64,000 nucleotides of DNA from NCBI RefSeq assembly GCF_008298035.1, contig NZ_CP042910.1, forward strand, positions 5,471,001 through 5,535,000, in the 5' to 3' direction. Every line of letters begins with the position of its first letter. Within the stretch, counting starts at the first letter, position 1. The notes under the pieces were generated by a model. It worked only from the letters and a program-made list of their open reading frames with translations. It ran no database searches and was not told the origin of the DNA. The translations under genes and the position numbers were made by a program. The stretch comes from Gimesia maris. Lineage in GTDB: Bacteria > Planctomycetota > Planctomycetia > Planctomycetales > Planctomycetaceae. Positions 1-9,912 of the stretch are shown here, piece by piece.

Positions 1-747
1 ACGGTTCAGTCGATCCAGGGTCATCTCTTCTTTCGTCGCCAGACCGCGAATCCGGAAATCCAGTTCCGCATCCGTGCAGTCGCGGAAGTACGGATTGTCT
101 GCGGCATTGCGTTTGCGAATATCCGTGGCGAACGCGATATAAGCCGAACCCAGCCAGCCCGCATGCTGCCCGGTTCGTTCCAGCCCCTGCAGCACTCCCA
201 GTCGATTGGGCAGATAGACATAATCGGGCAGCGCTCGCTGGTGGGCATCAGGACTCTGGCGGGACAGGTATTCCACCACACTTCCCATCGCCGGCCAGTC
301 CGTCCCCCGGGCATTGACATCACCCCCATCGGCGGCAGAACGCGTCCACTTGTGACCCGTCTGAATATAATGGCAGGCATTATGATCATTATGTGGATGC
401 GTCATCGTGCGGATCACGCAGAGCTTGTCGGATATGTTCGCCGTTTGAGGCAGATACTCGCTGATGTGCAGACCCGGTGTGCGACTGTCGATGGGATGAA
501 AAGGGCCGCGAATGCCACTGGAGGCTTCCGGCTTCATATCGAATGATTCCAACTGACTGGGGCCACCAAACAGAAACAGGAATATTACCGACTTCGCCCG
601 CCCGTTCTGAAATGCACCGGCAACTTCTTCGGCGGCGAGCACGCCCGGCAGACTCAATCCGAACAATCCCGCACCGCCAGCCTGCAACGCTTCGCGTCGC
701 GTCAGACCAGAACAAACCTGTTTCGCATATCCATTCACTGTCAGCAT
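1..747 (-). CDS. DUF1501 family secreted protein (C-terminus cut by window edge)
   Basis: The frame starts at an ATG at 747 and stays open to base 1, so 249 codons of the N-terminal part are visible. A twin-arginine signal is present (TRREAL at residues 16-21, then a hydrophobic stretch ending near LPGVLAA), which points to Tat export of a folded protein. The segment VIFLFLFGGPSQLESFD and the histidine-rich THPHNDHNACHY are typical of the DUF1501 family, which has a sulfatase / alkaline-phosphatase-like fold. In planctomycetes these genes usually sit beside a DUF1549/DUF1553 cytochrome partner, which would lie outside the window. The substrate is unknown. Confidence 0.85.
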   Translation of the reverse strand, partial: MLTVNGYAKQVCSGLTRREALQAGGAGLFGLSLPGVLAAEEVAGAFQNGRAKSVIFLFLFGGPSQLESFDMKPEASSGIRGPFHPIDSRTPGLHISEYLPQTANISDKLCVIRTMTHPHNDHNACHYIQTGHKWTRSAADGGDVNARGTDWPAMGSVVEYLSRQSPDAHQRALPDYVYLPNRLGVLQGLERTGQHAGWLGSAYIAFATDIRKRNAADNPYFRDCTDAELDFRIRGLATKEEMTLDRLNR

Positions 748-917
748 AAATTCAGCTCCACCGGAGTCAGTGACAATCGAAGACACCCCCGACAGTTTTC
801 TTGAGCCGCTGTCTGCGAAGGATGCAATTGGTACGGTCTCAGTCTAGTGAATTCTGAACAGAAGATCAATTATTTTCTGTGCTTGACCGGAAACAAATCA
901 CATACCTTCCACCAGAG

Positions 918-1004
918 CGCATCGCATTTAACCATAGCGTCAGTCGGTCTATTATATTCAACCCAAATGGTCCTGGAGACACGACAATAAAACTGGACAC
1001 AGTC
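918..1004. repeat. Dispersed 87-bp repeat, copy A
   Basis: This copy aligns without gaps to 49526-49612 (about 72 of 87 bases identical, counted by eye) and to 54799-54885 (about 61 of 87). Best conserved blocks are ATCRCATTTAA, TCTATTATA and TGGAGAC. It lies in the gap between the ends of two minus-strand genes. On the minus strand one frame reads EYNRPTDAMVKCD, similar in all three copies, so it may be a decayed coding or mobile-element remnant. The true boundaries are not known. Confidence 0.8.
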
Positions 1005-1022
1005 GAGCCTCTCAGTATCTGC

Positions 1023-2441
1023 TCATGTAGATAGTAGATCCGTCGAATCTTCTTCAGGATCGCGTGACTGCTGGCTTTGTCGCTCCAGCTCATTATATTC
1101 ACTTGCCAGGCTGCCTTCCGCATCGGTCACGGTCTCCTCATCTTGAATCTCAACCGGTGAGCGGGATGGTTGTTGAACCGGTTGCTGAGAGGGAGCCTGT
1201 TTTGCGGCTGCTGCTTCCTCTGCGGACACCATTGTCACAGGCACTCCCTGGGGAAAGATCACTTCTCGTGCGTCGTCCGGCATGGAGAATCCCCGCTCTT
1301 CAAACTTCGTCTTCACCAGTCGCATCATCGAGGAATTGACTTTCAAGACACTGAATTTGTGACCGTCGATCCAGTAATACAGACGCAGATTGACAGTCGA
1401 AGACCCCAGTCCCTCGACCAGCACCGTCGGTTCGGGATCGTCCAGAACAGCCGGATGCGATTCCAATATTTCTTTAGCGATCGATTGCGCTTCGTTAATG
1501 GGAACGTCGTAGCCCACCCCCACCATAAAATCGAGCCGCACTTTGGGGTTCGAGGTAAAATTCAGAATCTTACTTTTATAGATAATTGAGTTCGGGATCT
1601 GAATATGATTGCCGTCCAGCGACATCAGCAGGGTTCCACGCGTATTCACACGTTGTACATACCCCTGAATCCCTTCCACTTCAATCAGGTCACCATAGCG
1701 AAACGGGTTCTGCATGCTGATCAGAATGCTGGCAAGGAAATTCTCCGCAATATCCCGAAACGCGATCCCGACAATCAGGCCGAATAAACCCGTTCCCCCC
1801 AGTACCGTTGCTGCCAGCCGCGTCAGACCGGCAATCTGCAGCACCAGGTAAATTCCCAGCAGAAAGACCAGCAGTAACAACCCTTTGCGAACCACGCCAC
1901 GCAGCAGTTTATTTTGAAACCGGCTGAGAATCGTGTAATCGGCAACATGGCCTGAAATATACATCGCAAGAAACGTAAACAACAGCACCAGCAGCGCCGC
2001 CAGGATGATGGGAATGGACTGTACCGTCTTACGCATGATGGATTTGACCGTACTATACGAGGCACTCAAATCAAACAGGTCCGGCTGCCTGATTTCAATC
2101 CGGTTGACGACAGCGACCACATCCTGTGTATTCCGGGAAAGATCGCCGGCCCATTGGCGGTATTTCTCATCATTGGTGGAACCAGTTAGAAAGGCGACTC
2201 CCTCATCGACTTCGACAAGCGGGTCTTCAAACCACTCGGTGGCTTTGAGAATCCGAGTCAACCGGGTTGAGATTTCAGAGTCAGCGACTTCGGGCGTCAC
2301 ATTGACCGCTTTCGGAGCTGGCAGCGACTCCGCCGGCGGTGGATTGACAGGCTCTTCAGGCGTTTTTTCTTGCGCAACACAGACGAGAGAACAGACTCCA
2401 GTAACCAGTAGAAAAACCAGCACCCTGCTTGCTGTCATCAT
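1023..2441 (-). CDS. MscS-family mechanosensitive channel with periplasmic BON-like domain
   Basis: This 472-residue protein is predicted to gate ion efflux on hypo-osmotic shock in the inner membrane. Residues 1-24 form a Sec signal peptide. Residues about 57-118 resemble a BON domain (VEVDEGVAFLTGSTNDEKYR). Three hydrophobic segments follow, the last being the pore-type helix GGTGLFGLIVGIAFRDIAEN, then the MscS beta domain (NPFRYGDLIEVEGIQGYV). The C-terminal 60 residues are Gln- and acid-rich and probably disordered. Two adjacent ATGs (2441, 2438) could serve as start. BON domains coupled to MscS are known; the ligand is not evident. Confidence 0.85.
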   Translation of the reverse strand: MMTASRVLVFLLVTGVCSLVCVAQEKTPEEPVNPPPAESLPAPKAVNVTPEVADSEISTRLTRILKATEWFEDPLVEVDEGVAFLTGSTNDEKYRQWAGDLSRNTQDVVAVVNRIEIRQPDLFDLSASYSTVKSIMRKTVQSIPIILAALLVLLFTFLAMYISGHVADYTILSRFQNKLLRGVVRKGLLLLVFLLGIYLVLQIAGLTRLAATVLGGTGLFGLIVGIAFRDIAENFLASILISMQNPFRYGDLIEVEGIQGYVQRVNTRGTLLMSLDGNHIQIPNSIIYKSKILNFTSNPKVRLDFMVGVGYDVPINEAQSIAKEILESHPAVLDDPEPTVLVEGLGSSTVNLRLYYWIDGHKFSVLKVNSSMMRLVKTKFEERGFSMPDDAREVIFPQGVPVTMVSAEEAAAAKQAPSQQPVQQPSRSPVEIQDEETVTDAEGSLASEYNELERQSQQSRDPEEDSTDLLST

Positions 2442-2711
2442 TCATTAACTCCCGCTTCCGAAACATGCATTACAAAAAAGAGTTTTCACTTCAATCTCAA
2501 AAGATTATGCCACAGTGCGACCAGGTAAGACAAAGCATATACCAGACCAGATCGTTTCTATCTGATGATAAGCAGCAGATTTTCATTCTGCCTGATCTTA
2601 CAAATCAGAAAAAAACAGATGAATTGATTGCCCCTGCAGCAGTGACAGGGGTATCATCAACCAATACGGATCCTCACGAGACACGGAACTGAATCCAGCC
2701 AGGGAATCTCC

Positions 2712-5099
2712 ATGAAAATCATAAGCATACTTCGATTGACCACTCTTGTCACCTTCGCCTCGCTTGCAGTCAGCCTGTTGACACTTTTCCTCTCTCAGTC
2801 AATTGCAGGTGAAAAAACAGAAACACCTCCCTGGGCCGTATTGCAGCCAGCCCCCGATCCCCGACCTCTGCCTCATACAAAACCACTCATCTTTCCAGGC
2901 GATCTGAGCGAAAAAATGATTGCCGGCATCGATAAGTTTCTGCTCAAACAGATCGCGCAGGCAGCGAATGAACGACCTGAGCTGTGGAACCGGGATCTCT
3001 CTTCTCCGGAAGCCTATACCAAATCGATCGCCGACAAACAGTCGGAACTTTCCGCGATGCTCGGCATGACTGATCCGCTGATTACCGGACGCATCTCTTA
3101 TATTGGCGATTCTTCCGACCAGCCATCGGACGAATTCACTCTGTACGAAGTCAGTTGGCCGACACTGGATGACATGCAGGGTACAGGCCTGCTGCTGGTC
3201 CCCAAAGGAAAGATTCGTGGCGACATCGTTGCGATCCCCGAAGCCGAGCAGATCCCTGAAGACCTGGTCTATGCGAAAAATCCGGCTGATGCCTATGCGC
3301 GGCAACTGGTACGTTCCGGTTTTCGCGTGTTGATTCCCACGCTGATCAATCGGGAAACCAATCAATGGAAGATGAGCAACCGCGAATGGGCGCACCGGCC
3401 TTCTTTCGAACTGGGTCGCACACTGGCCGGTTATGAAACTCAGAAAGTCATGGCGGGCGTGAGTATTCTCAAACAGACCAGTGGTGATGAGAAACGCCCT
3501 GTCGGAGTCATCGGCTGGGGTGAAGGGGGACGGCTGGCATTATATGCGGCAGCCCTGGATCCGCGGATCGATGCCGCGGCTGTCTGCGGTTATTTCAGTT
3601 CGCGACAGTTTCTCTGGGAAGAACCTGCTGACCGGAATGTCTTCGGCCTGCTCAATGTATTCGGTGATGCGGAAATCGCCAGCCTCGTCGCTCCGCGGAC
3701 TTTGATCATCGAATCGGGCAAATATCCCGAATACGGTTTTCGCACAACAGCCTGGGGCGAACTCGAAGCCAAGCAGGATGGTTATCCCCCCCTGAAAGGC
3801 AAGCCGGGACGGTTACTGGTCCCCGATAAAGACGAAGTCAAAACCGAAGTCGCCCGCGCCCGGGAATTCACCGCTGCGTTGAAACCACAGGCACCCACTC
3901 TGACACTCGTGGATTCGCAGGTCCCCGTCTCTCAGGAAACACTGACAGCTTTGATTCAGAGCCTGGACGCTGATGCCAGACTGGCAGCGGTCTCCAAACC
4001 ACTTGAACTCAAATCACGCGCACAGGCAAACAAACGACACGACGATCAGCTGGCAGAAATCCTCAGGCATAATCAGCGTCTGCTGCAGTTGGCCTACGAA
4101 AGCCGCATCGAATTCATGAAGGACCTTAAAACCGATTCGCTGGAAAACTTTGAAAAATCTGTGGAACCCTATCGGAAGATCTTTCGCGATGACGTGATCG
4201 GTGCTTTTGACCTGGAACTGCTGCCCGATAATGCCCGCAGCCGAAAATTCCAGGTCGGTCCAAAGACGATCAGCTACGAAGTCGAAATGGATGTCTTCCC
4301 CGACGTCACCGCCTATGGCATTCTGACCTTACCCAAAGACATGAAGTTGGATGGATCAGAACAGCGGCCTGTCGTCGTCTGCCAGCATGGACTGGAAGGA
4401 CGTCCCCAGCATACGGTCGGAGAAGAAGGATACCGCGCTTATAAATCGTTCGCCACGCATCTGGCAGAACGGGGTTTCATCACCTTCGCTCCTCAGAACC
4501 CGTATGTGCTGTTCGATCGCTTTCGCACACTGCAGTTCAAATCCCAGTCCATCGGCCGAACCCTGTTTTCCATCGCAGTCCCCCAGCATCAGCAGATCAC
4601 CGACTGGCTTTCGACACTGCCGTTTGTCGATGAAAAACGAATCGGCTTCTACGGAATTTCTTATGGCGGAAAATCAGCCATGCGAATTCCTCCGCTGGTC
4701 AAGAACTATGCCCTGTCGATCTGCTCAGCTGACTTCGGTGAATGGGTCTGGAAGAACGCCGCCACCGACCAGCGCTCGCTGCGTTACAGTTATGCCAACA
4801 AAGGGGAATACGAAATCTTCGAATGGAACCTGGGCAGTACCTTCAACTACGCCGAGATGGCCGCCCTTATCTGCCCGCGTCCCTTCATGGTCGAACGCGG
4901 ACACTTTGATGGCGTCGAACCTGATGACCGCGTCGCACAGGAATATGCCAAGGTACGATTTCTCTACCAGGCTCAACTGGGCATCGGCGATCGTCAGGAA
5001 CTCGAATTCATCAAAGGCCCGCATGCCATTCACGAACAGGGTTCGTATGACTTCTTACACAAGCACCTCAACTGGCCCGCCCCCAAAGAGTCGGACTGA
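2712..5099 (+). CDS. Secreted tandem alpha/beta-hydrolase (acetyl-xylan-esterase-like), first domain probably inactive
   Basis: The 795-residue protein has a signal peptide (about residues 1-32) and two successive alpha/beta-hydrolase domains. In the second, the nucleophile elbow is G648-I-S650-Y-G with an oxyanion HG motif (VVVCQHGLEGR) and a likely catalytic His771 (KGPHAIHE). In the first, the equivalent elbow reads G268-W-G-E271-G-G, so Glu replaces the catalytic Ser. The family includes dienelactone-hydrolase and acetyl-xylan-esterase relatives. The neighbours are other secreted hydrolases, which suggests a role in polysaccharide breakdown. It converges on the next gene with a gap of only 16 bases. 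Confidence 0.8.
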   Translation: MKIISILRLTTLVTFASLAVSLLTLFLSQSIAGEKTETPPWAVLQPAPDPRPLPHTKPLIFPGDLSEKMIAGIDKFLLKQIAQAANERPELWNRDLSSPEAYTKSIADKQSELSAMLGMTDPLITGRISYIGDSSDQPSDEFTLYEVSWPTLDDMQGTGLLLVPKGKIRGDIVAIPEAEQIPEDLVYAKNPADAYARQLVRSGFRVLIPTLINRETNQWKMSNREWAHRPSFELGRTLAGYETQKVMAGVSILKQTSGDEKRPVGVIGWGEGGRLALYAAALDPRIDAAAVCGYFSSRQFLWEEPADRNVFGLLNVFGDAEIASLVAPRTLIIESGKYPEYGFRTTAWGELEAKQDGYPPLKGKPGRLLVPDKDEVKTEVARAREFTAALKPQAPTLTLVDSQVPVSQETLTALIQSLDADARLAAVSKPLELKSRAQANKRHDDQLAEILRHNQRLLQLAYESRIEFMKDLKTDSLENFEKSVEPYRKIFRDDVIGAFDLELLPDNARSRKFQVGPKTISYEVEMDVFPDVTAYGILTLPKDMKLDGSEQRPVVVCQHGLEGRPQHTVGEEGYRAYKSFATHLAERGFITFAPQNPYVLFDRFRTLQFKSQSIGRTLFSIAVPQHQQITDWLSTLPFVDEKRIGFYGISYGGKSAMRIPPLVKNYALSICSADFGEWVWKNAATDQRSLRYSYANKGEYEIFEWNLGSTFNYAEMAALICPRPFMVERGHFDGVEPDDRVAQEYAKVRFLYQAQLGIGDRQELEFIKGPHAIHEQGSYDFLHKHLNWPAPKESD

Positions 5100-5115
5100 G
5101 ACTTCACGGACAGCA

Positions 5116-6729
5116 TTACTTGCCTGCATACAATGCATAAAACTTTGTCTCTGTGGAATGGGGAAATGTAACCCGTGCTGCCAGTTTTTTGCCGGCCGGT
5201 AACGGATTGTTTCCAGACCAGATAATCGGCGTACGGGTTCCCGGTTGCGTGATGCGGGCAGCATCTTTACCGGAGTAACCGGGCAGAGGTTTGTCGAATT
5301 CATCGACCAGCTCCACTTTTAAGGGATTCTCTGTTGAGACCCCTTCCACATTCACAAACAGTTGGAGTTCTCCCCTGATTTCAAAGGGAGCCGTCACGAA
5401 GTGTGCTAAGCTGTCTTCGACCCTGGGTGAGAGATAACCAAAACCGTCCCGTCTGAGTGTTGCCAGTCCGATCTCCATACTCTTGAGTTTTCCACCGGTA
5501 TCCCAGTGGGAATACCACATCAATGTTTTATCACCCCGATTCACAAATGCATGCCCCTGCAGCAGCGCGATATCATCCCACTCACCCTGCTTACCTCGGT
5601 CAATGACACTATGATCGGGTACAGGCTCCCGGAAGTGAATGCCATCATCGCTGACGACCAGTCCCAGATCAATTGTCACTCCTTTGTTCCAATGTTCGCC
5701 TTTTGGTGGTTTCTTCGGTGCATCCTGCCACATGCCGTACAGACCGACCAGCACATTCCCCCGATTCCAGATTCCTGCCCCCATGTGTGTCTGCTGACCG
5801 GGAATGGGTTTCGCGGTCAACTGGCCCGGCCGTGCGAACGAAAGCGCTTTCGCGCGGGACCAGTGATCGAAATCGGAAGATCGGTAAGCCAGCATCACCC
5901 GACCGACATCAGACCCGTCCATCCGCCAGGTCCAGGGCGAAAGCAGCTGACCATTGGCATAATAAAAGTTTCCGAACTGATACAGGCTGGAGACTTCGAA
6001 TCGTTCGCCTCCGGCATTCATGGGACGGTCACCAACAACATCCCACGTTAAGCCATCGGCACTGGTCGCGGCGACGAAAGCCCCCCAGCGACTTTCGTTC
6101 GGCCCGATTTTACTCCGCCCGCCACGCACCTCGGCAAACGGGGGATGTGCTATATAGACACATTTAAAACGGCGCTTCGGGTCAGGGTCATTGGCATCAT
6201 ACATCACACTGAGAAAATCATTCACCTTGACCAGCGCGGGGACTTCTGACTTGATCAGACAGATATTGTTCTGTTTATTTCCATTGAATTCCACCAGATT
6301 GAGTTTCGGTTTCGTCCAGTGAATCCCGTCATCACTCTCGGCATAACACATGGGCCGCCACCAGCCGGGCGCCTGGCCACTTTTGATCGCGGTCTCGAAC
6401 ATCCCCAGGTACCACATGCGAAATTTCCCGTCCATGTACATCACACTGCCGTATAGAATCGCATGTCCGTGATCGGGGGCGCCTTCCGGTCCACGACGCA
6501 GCACGGGATTCGCCGGATGTTTCTCCGCCGTCACTGGTGTCAGCTGCAGATTGTTTCGCCAGGGAATCGCGTGGTCATCGAATGGGAAGAAGACCGCTTC
6601 GTCCACTTCCGGACCGCGGTCCACTGAAACCGTCTGGGCGGACAGCCCGGCAGATACTCCCAAGAGTAATACAATTGACAGACAGGCTGTCATGCATCGT
6701 TTTAAAGTAGAGAATGGTGAGGCAGGCAT
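5116..6729 (-). CDS. Secreted five-bladed beta-propeller protein, GH32/GH43-like
   Basis: The protein has 537 residues with an N-terminal signal peptide (cleavage near GLSAQ). Repeated short motifs such as MCYAESDDGIHWTKP and VVSDDGIHFREP mark the blades of a five-bladed propeller like that of glycosidase families 32, 43 and 68. A C-terminal segment of about 110 residues looks like a beta-sandwich. I could not assign the three catalytic acids, so glycosidase activity is an inference. It is a paralogue of the protein at 11677-13335. It lies 28 bases downstream of the beta-helix gene on the same strand, probably in one transcript. Confidence 0.65.
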   Translation of the reverse strand: MPASPFSTLKRCMTACLSIVLLLGVSAGLSAQTVSVDRGPEVDEAVFFPFDDHAIPWRNNLQLTPVTAEKHPANPVLRRGPEGAPDHGHAILYGSVMYMDGKFRMWYLGMFETAIKSGQAPGWWRPMCYAESDDGIHWTKPKLNLVEFNGNKQNNICLIKSEVPALVKVNDFLSVMYDANDPDPKRRFKCVYIAHPPFAEVRGGRSKIGPNESRWGAFVAATSADGLTWDVVGDRPMNAGGERFEVSSLYQFGNFYYANGQLLSPWTWRMDGSDVGRVMLAYRSSDFDHWSRAKALSFARPGQLTAKPIPGQQTHMGAGIWNRGNVLVGLYGMWQDAPKKPPKGEHWNKGVTIDLGLVVSDDGIHFREPVPDHSVIDRGKQGEWDDIALLQGHAFVNRGDKTLMWYSHWDTGGKLKSMEIGLATLRRDGFGYLSPRVEDSLAHFVTAPFEIRGELQLFVNVEGVSTENPLKVELVDEFDKPLPGYSGKDAARITQPGTRTPIIWSGNNPLPAGKKLAARVTFPHSTETKFYALYAGK

Positions 6730-6757
6730 CGTTTCTCTTTCGTTTTATTCAGGTTCA

Positions 6758-8329
6758 TCAGGGAAGGAGAGTTCGTACACGTTGAGTTTCAAGTTCATTT
6801 TCTGGGATGGTAGACTGTTTCAGTTTTGCCAGATCAGCACCGAATCCGGTCTCAGCAGTGACACTGCTGATCCACTTTGATTGCTGTTCCTGTCCGGTCA
6901 GCCGTTGAAACTGATTAAACTGTGCGGGAGTAAAAAAAGTTTTATCAACTCGCAGGCTCTGCAGTTCATAGCAGTTTCGGTCAGCCGTCCATTTGACATC
7001 TTTCCAAATCAGCAGTTCTGGCTTTAATGGTTCTTCTGTATTATTCTCTGCCGCCAGATAGTCGTACGCCGCGTGTGAAGCAGGCTGAACAGCCGCACTG
7101 ACAATCAGCGAATCAAACAGACTCACCTCACCGCCGGTTGCCTGAAAGTTCAGTCCCATCAGCGTCACATGGCTGGCGTCCAATCTAGAGTTGCGGGAGA
7201 CACGCACTTCGTTTTTACCGGCCACCCGGCGGATGAAGACATTCTTCATGGTCAGCGAACAGGGTTGATCCGGATCATCGCGGCCCACCAGTGTCAGTGT
7301 TCGTACCGCCGAAGAAAGTATGACCGAATTGGTCAGCGTATAGCGGCCCGTATCCAGAAAAAACAGATCGAAGCCCAGACAGTCGCGGATAAAGACCCGG
7401 TTGTAACTGGTTCGGCTGGCTCCGGTGTCACAGATCCCTGTCGAGTTCCCAATCGACACAAAACCATCGACGCGGTATTCGGCTGTTTCGTGGGCACTGA
7501 TCCCGTCATCACCACATTCAATCGCGCGGATATTTTCAAACAGCACATTTTCACAATGTCCGTGAATATTAAATCCGTCGTTATAGGGATGAGTGCAGGT
7601 CAGATTGCGAATCACCAGATGCGCGTTGTGATTCTTTCCCGAACCACCAAACTGCACGCCGGCGGATCGTACCGGGATACGAAGATTCTGCTCACTCAGC
7701 TGGGCTCCCGACGAGAGTTTTAAATAAAAGGCACCGGTGACCTGAGAACTCTTTTCTGCCGGTTCTGTCTGCCCGGCTGGTGCTGTCTGTTTCACAAACG
7801 TCCATTCCCCCGGCTGCAGATCTTCAGGCTTTTTGAAATCTTTGCTGGGTCCTTTCGATGTGCGGCCCATGTGTACCATCTTACCGTTCCAGAGAAAAAA
7901 CCAGCGCTGTAAAATTGCATCGCTCAATGCAGGCATCAGATTCTCACAGCGATACAGGTCCGGCTTGACTTCTGCCCACAGTGTCACATCGATCGGATCG
8001 GAACCTTCCAGGGTCGCACCATGTCCGTCGAGGGTGATCGGCTTCTCCGGTGTTCCCTGCTTGCCATAAAAGCCCGCGTACTCATGATAAACTGTAGGCA
8101 GCAGATGAATCGTGTCACCAGGTTCCGCAATGCGAATTGCCTGCCGAATTGTTTTGAGCGGTCCTTCACTCGCTGCGTCATTCCCCTTGTCCGGGTCGAC
8201 ATGAATGTCGCGGGCAGCGGCAGTGCTACTGACCAGCAGAACCAGGACTGCTGACAGGTAACGGGAGCCAGCTCCATTCAGATTTAGGAAGTATCTTCGC
8301 ATGAAAAACGCTCTTGTGAAAAGATTCAT
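6758..8329 (-). CDS. Secreted right-handed parallel beta-helix protein (pectate-lyase-like fold)
   Basis: The N-terminal region after the signal peptide (DIHVDPDKGNDAASEGPLKT, then TIRQAIRIAEPGDTIHLLP) is the usual opening of secreted beta-helix proteins related to polysaccharide lyases and GH28-type enzymes. The middle part contains Asn- and Gly-rich coils (NLTCTHPYNDGFNIHGHCEN). The ATG at 8329 directly follows the TAA of the upstream hydrolase gene (TAAATG), which suggests translational coupling. A start at 8302 (MRRYFLNLNG) gives a cleaner signal peptide and is a good alternative. The substrate is unknown; context suggests plant or algal polysaccharide. Confidence 0.75.
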   Translation of the reverse strand: MNLFTRAFFMRRYFLNLNGAGSRYLSAVLVLLVSSTAAARDIHVDPDKGNDAASEGPLKTIRQAIRIAEPGDTIHLLPTVYHEYAGFYGKQGTPEKPITLDGHGATLEGSDPIDVTLWAEVKPDLYRCENLMPALSDAILQRWFFLWNGKMVHMGRTSKGPSKDFKKPEDLQPGEWTFVKQTAPAGQTEPAEKSSQVTGAFYLKLSSGAQLSEQNLRIPVRSAGVQFGGSGKNHNAHLVIRNLTCTHPYNDGFNIHGHCENVLFENIRAIECGDDGISAHETAEYRVDGFVSIGNSTGICDTGASRTSYNRVFIRDCLGFDLFFLDTGRYTLTNSVILSSAVRTLTLVGRDDPDQPCSLTMKNVFIRRVAGKNEVRVSRNSRLDASHVTLMGLNFQATGGEVSLFDSLIVSAAVQPASHAAYDYLAAENNTEEPLKPELLIWKDVKWTADRNCYELQSLRVDKTFFTPAQFNQFQRLTGQEQQSKWISSVTAETGFGADLAKLKQSTIPENELETQRVRTLLP

Positions 8330-9178
8330 TTATTTCGCTGGCGGGTTATCAGGCGTACCCACTCGTTTCAGAAACCAGTTCGCCGCCAGATCAGTAGAGC
8401 CCGCAGGAACCGTGTGCCCTTTTGGCTCTGCAATCACATGCAAATCGACCTGGCTCTGCCCCCCTTTCTCCAGTCCGGCCTTGGTAATACTGCGGGCCAG
8501 ATCAACGCATTCGTCTGTTCCGACGCGCACATCACGATCGCCAATGACAATCCAGACGGGCCGCCCCGCAAGTTTTTCCGAATTTCGAATCATACTCAAC
8601 GACTGCACCATTTCATTTTTGGAACGCGATTTGAATTCGTTTAAGACGGTCAGGTCTGTCACCGGTGCAAACGCGGCAACTCCTTTCACCCGGGGATCGT
8701 GGGCTGCAAACTGCAACGCCAGGTAACCGCCCCGCGATGTTCCACACACACCGACATAGTCCGGATTGGTCTGACCGCCGGCAATCAGTTCATCAAGTAC
8801 CTGACTGAGCCGACGGTTATTATCGGCAACGAAGTCATCCCCCTGCTCACAACGATAAGCCCAGCCACTTAACCCCGTAGGCTCGGGAGGTCGATGCTGT
8901 TTGCCGTGACAGGGAATATCGACCGAGACCAGCAGGTAACCGGCATCCGCCAGCTGGTTGCCACACTGTCGAAAATAGGGACTGCCCAGCGTACTCTCCA
9001 TTGTCCCCGCCAGGATGAAGAATGTCGGCTTAGGCTGGTCCGGCAACGGTCCCCAGGTTGCGAATTCCGTTCCTGCTTTCGTTTTATGAAGTTCGACAGC
9101 GGGTTCAGCTGCCGACAGCGTTGCCGTCTGCATTACGAAACCCAGAGCCAGTAACAGTCTCTTCGAGCACGTTTTCAT
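8330..9178 (-). CDS. Secreted alpha/beta hydrolase, dienelactone-hydrolase-like
   Basis: A protein of 282 residues with a signal peptide (first 24 residues). The nucleophile elbow is CGTSRGG, the likely acid lies in VIGDRDVRVG and the likely His in EPKGHTVP, so the Ser-Asp-His triad is complete. The gene is first in a probable three-gene minus-strand unit with the beta-helix and propeller genes, directly downstream of the GntR regulator gene, which is transcribed in the same direction with a 36-base gap. Ester removal from a polysaccharide is a plausible role but is inferred only from context. Confidence 0.75.
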   Translation of the reverse strand: MKTCSKRLLLALGFVMQTATLSAAEPAVELHKTKAGTEFATWGPLPDQPKPTFFILAGTMESTLGSPYFRQCGNQLADAGYLLVSVDIPCHGKQHRPPEPTGLSGWAYRCEQGDDFVADNNRRLSQVLDELIAGGQTNPDYVGVCGTSRGGYLALQFAAHDPRVKGVAAFAPVTDLTVLNEFKSRSKNEMVQSLSMIRNSEKLAGRPVWIVIGDRDVRVGTDECVDLARSITKAGLEKGGQSQVDLHVIAEPKGHTVPAGSTDLAANWFLKRVGTPDNPPAK

Positions 9179-9214
9179 AAAATTATTCCTCAGGCATAAT
9201 CTGCAGGATTATTT

Positions 9215-9910
9215 TCAAGTAGTCTTGTTCTGATTCAGCCAGTTACGCGACTGCATCTGCATCATCGTACGGGCCCGGTTGGAATCGCGATCCCGAATCG
9301 CGACTGCCAGCTCCTGGTGTTCCCAGATCATTCGTTCGCCCGTGGTTTCATCGGACTGATATTCCTGATAGACCGATTGAAAGAAATTGACCAGCACCCG
9401 CTGCATGCCGGCAATCAATTTGGATGACGTCATCTGCAAGAGTAGCGAGTGAAAGGTAATGTCCAGTTCTGCAATCCGTTCCGCCTGATCACTGCGAATC
9501 GCGGCTGCCAGTTCACCTGCCAGTTCACAGAGCTGCTGGCATTGCTCATCACTGCCATTACGAATCGCCAGATCTACGGCTCCCATTTCGACTACATACC
9601 GCAGCATCGATAACTCGGAAACATCCTGTTCCGAATCAAACAGAGAAGGCAGTCCCAGTTGCAGCAGCCGCAGTGGATCGGGACGGCGTACAATCAGGCC
9701 GATGCGTTTGCGACCTTCCAGCAGGCCAATAGCCGTCAGTCGGCTGACTGCTTCCCGGGCGACAGTTCGAGAAACCTGATACTCTTCTGCCAGATCGGAT
9801 TCGGTCATGAAAAACGCCCCGTCTGCGAGTCGTTCGGACTGAATTCGCTCCCGAATCCGTTCTGCCAGATCGTCAGACTGGGTAATCTGGTAATTGATTT
9901 CGGCAGACAT
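9215..9910 (-). CDS. GntR-family transcriptional regulator, FadR/FCD subfamily
   Basis: The protein has 231 residues. The N-terminal winged helix-turn-helix includes ESDLAEEYQVSRTVAREAVSRL, followed by the wing GLLEGRKRIGLIVRRP. The C-terminal all-helical FCD effector domain has the Asp and His residues usual for metal or carboxylate binding (ELDITFHSLLLQM, IWEHQELAVAI). Such regulators typically sense sugar acids or related metabolites. The gene diverges from the RraA-like aldolase gene over a short AT-rich region with inverted repeats, so it probably controls both itself and the surrounding catabolic genes. Confidence 0.88.
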   Translation of the reverse strand: MSAEINYQITQSDDLAERIRERIQSERLADGAFFMTESDLAEEYQVSRTVAREAVSRLTAIGLLEGRKRIGLIVRRPDPLRLLQLGLPSLFDSEQDVSELSMLRYVVEMGAVDLAIRNGSDEQCQQLCELAGELAAAIRSDQAERIAELDITFHSLLLQMTSSKLIAGMQRVLVNFFQSVYQEYQSDETTGERMIWEHQELAVAIRDRDSNRARTMMQMQSRNWLNQNKTT

Positions 9911-9912
9911 AT

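Noticed and set aside
918..1004. The dispersed repeat as a simple shared promoter for downstream plus-strand genes
   Set aside because: Copy A has no plus-strand gene after it, and the -35 region is poor in all three copies; a mobile or decayed element fits better.
4351..5202. A 283-codon open frame overlapping the tandem hydrolase gene
   Set aside because: It runs out of frame through the conserved second hydrolase domain; its composition is Ser-, Arg- and Pro-rich without motifs.
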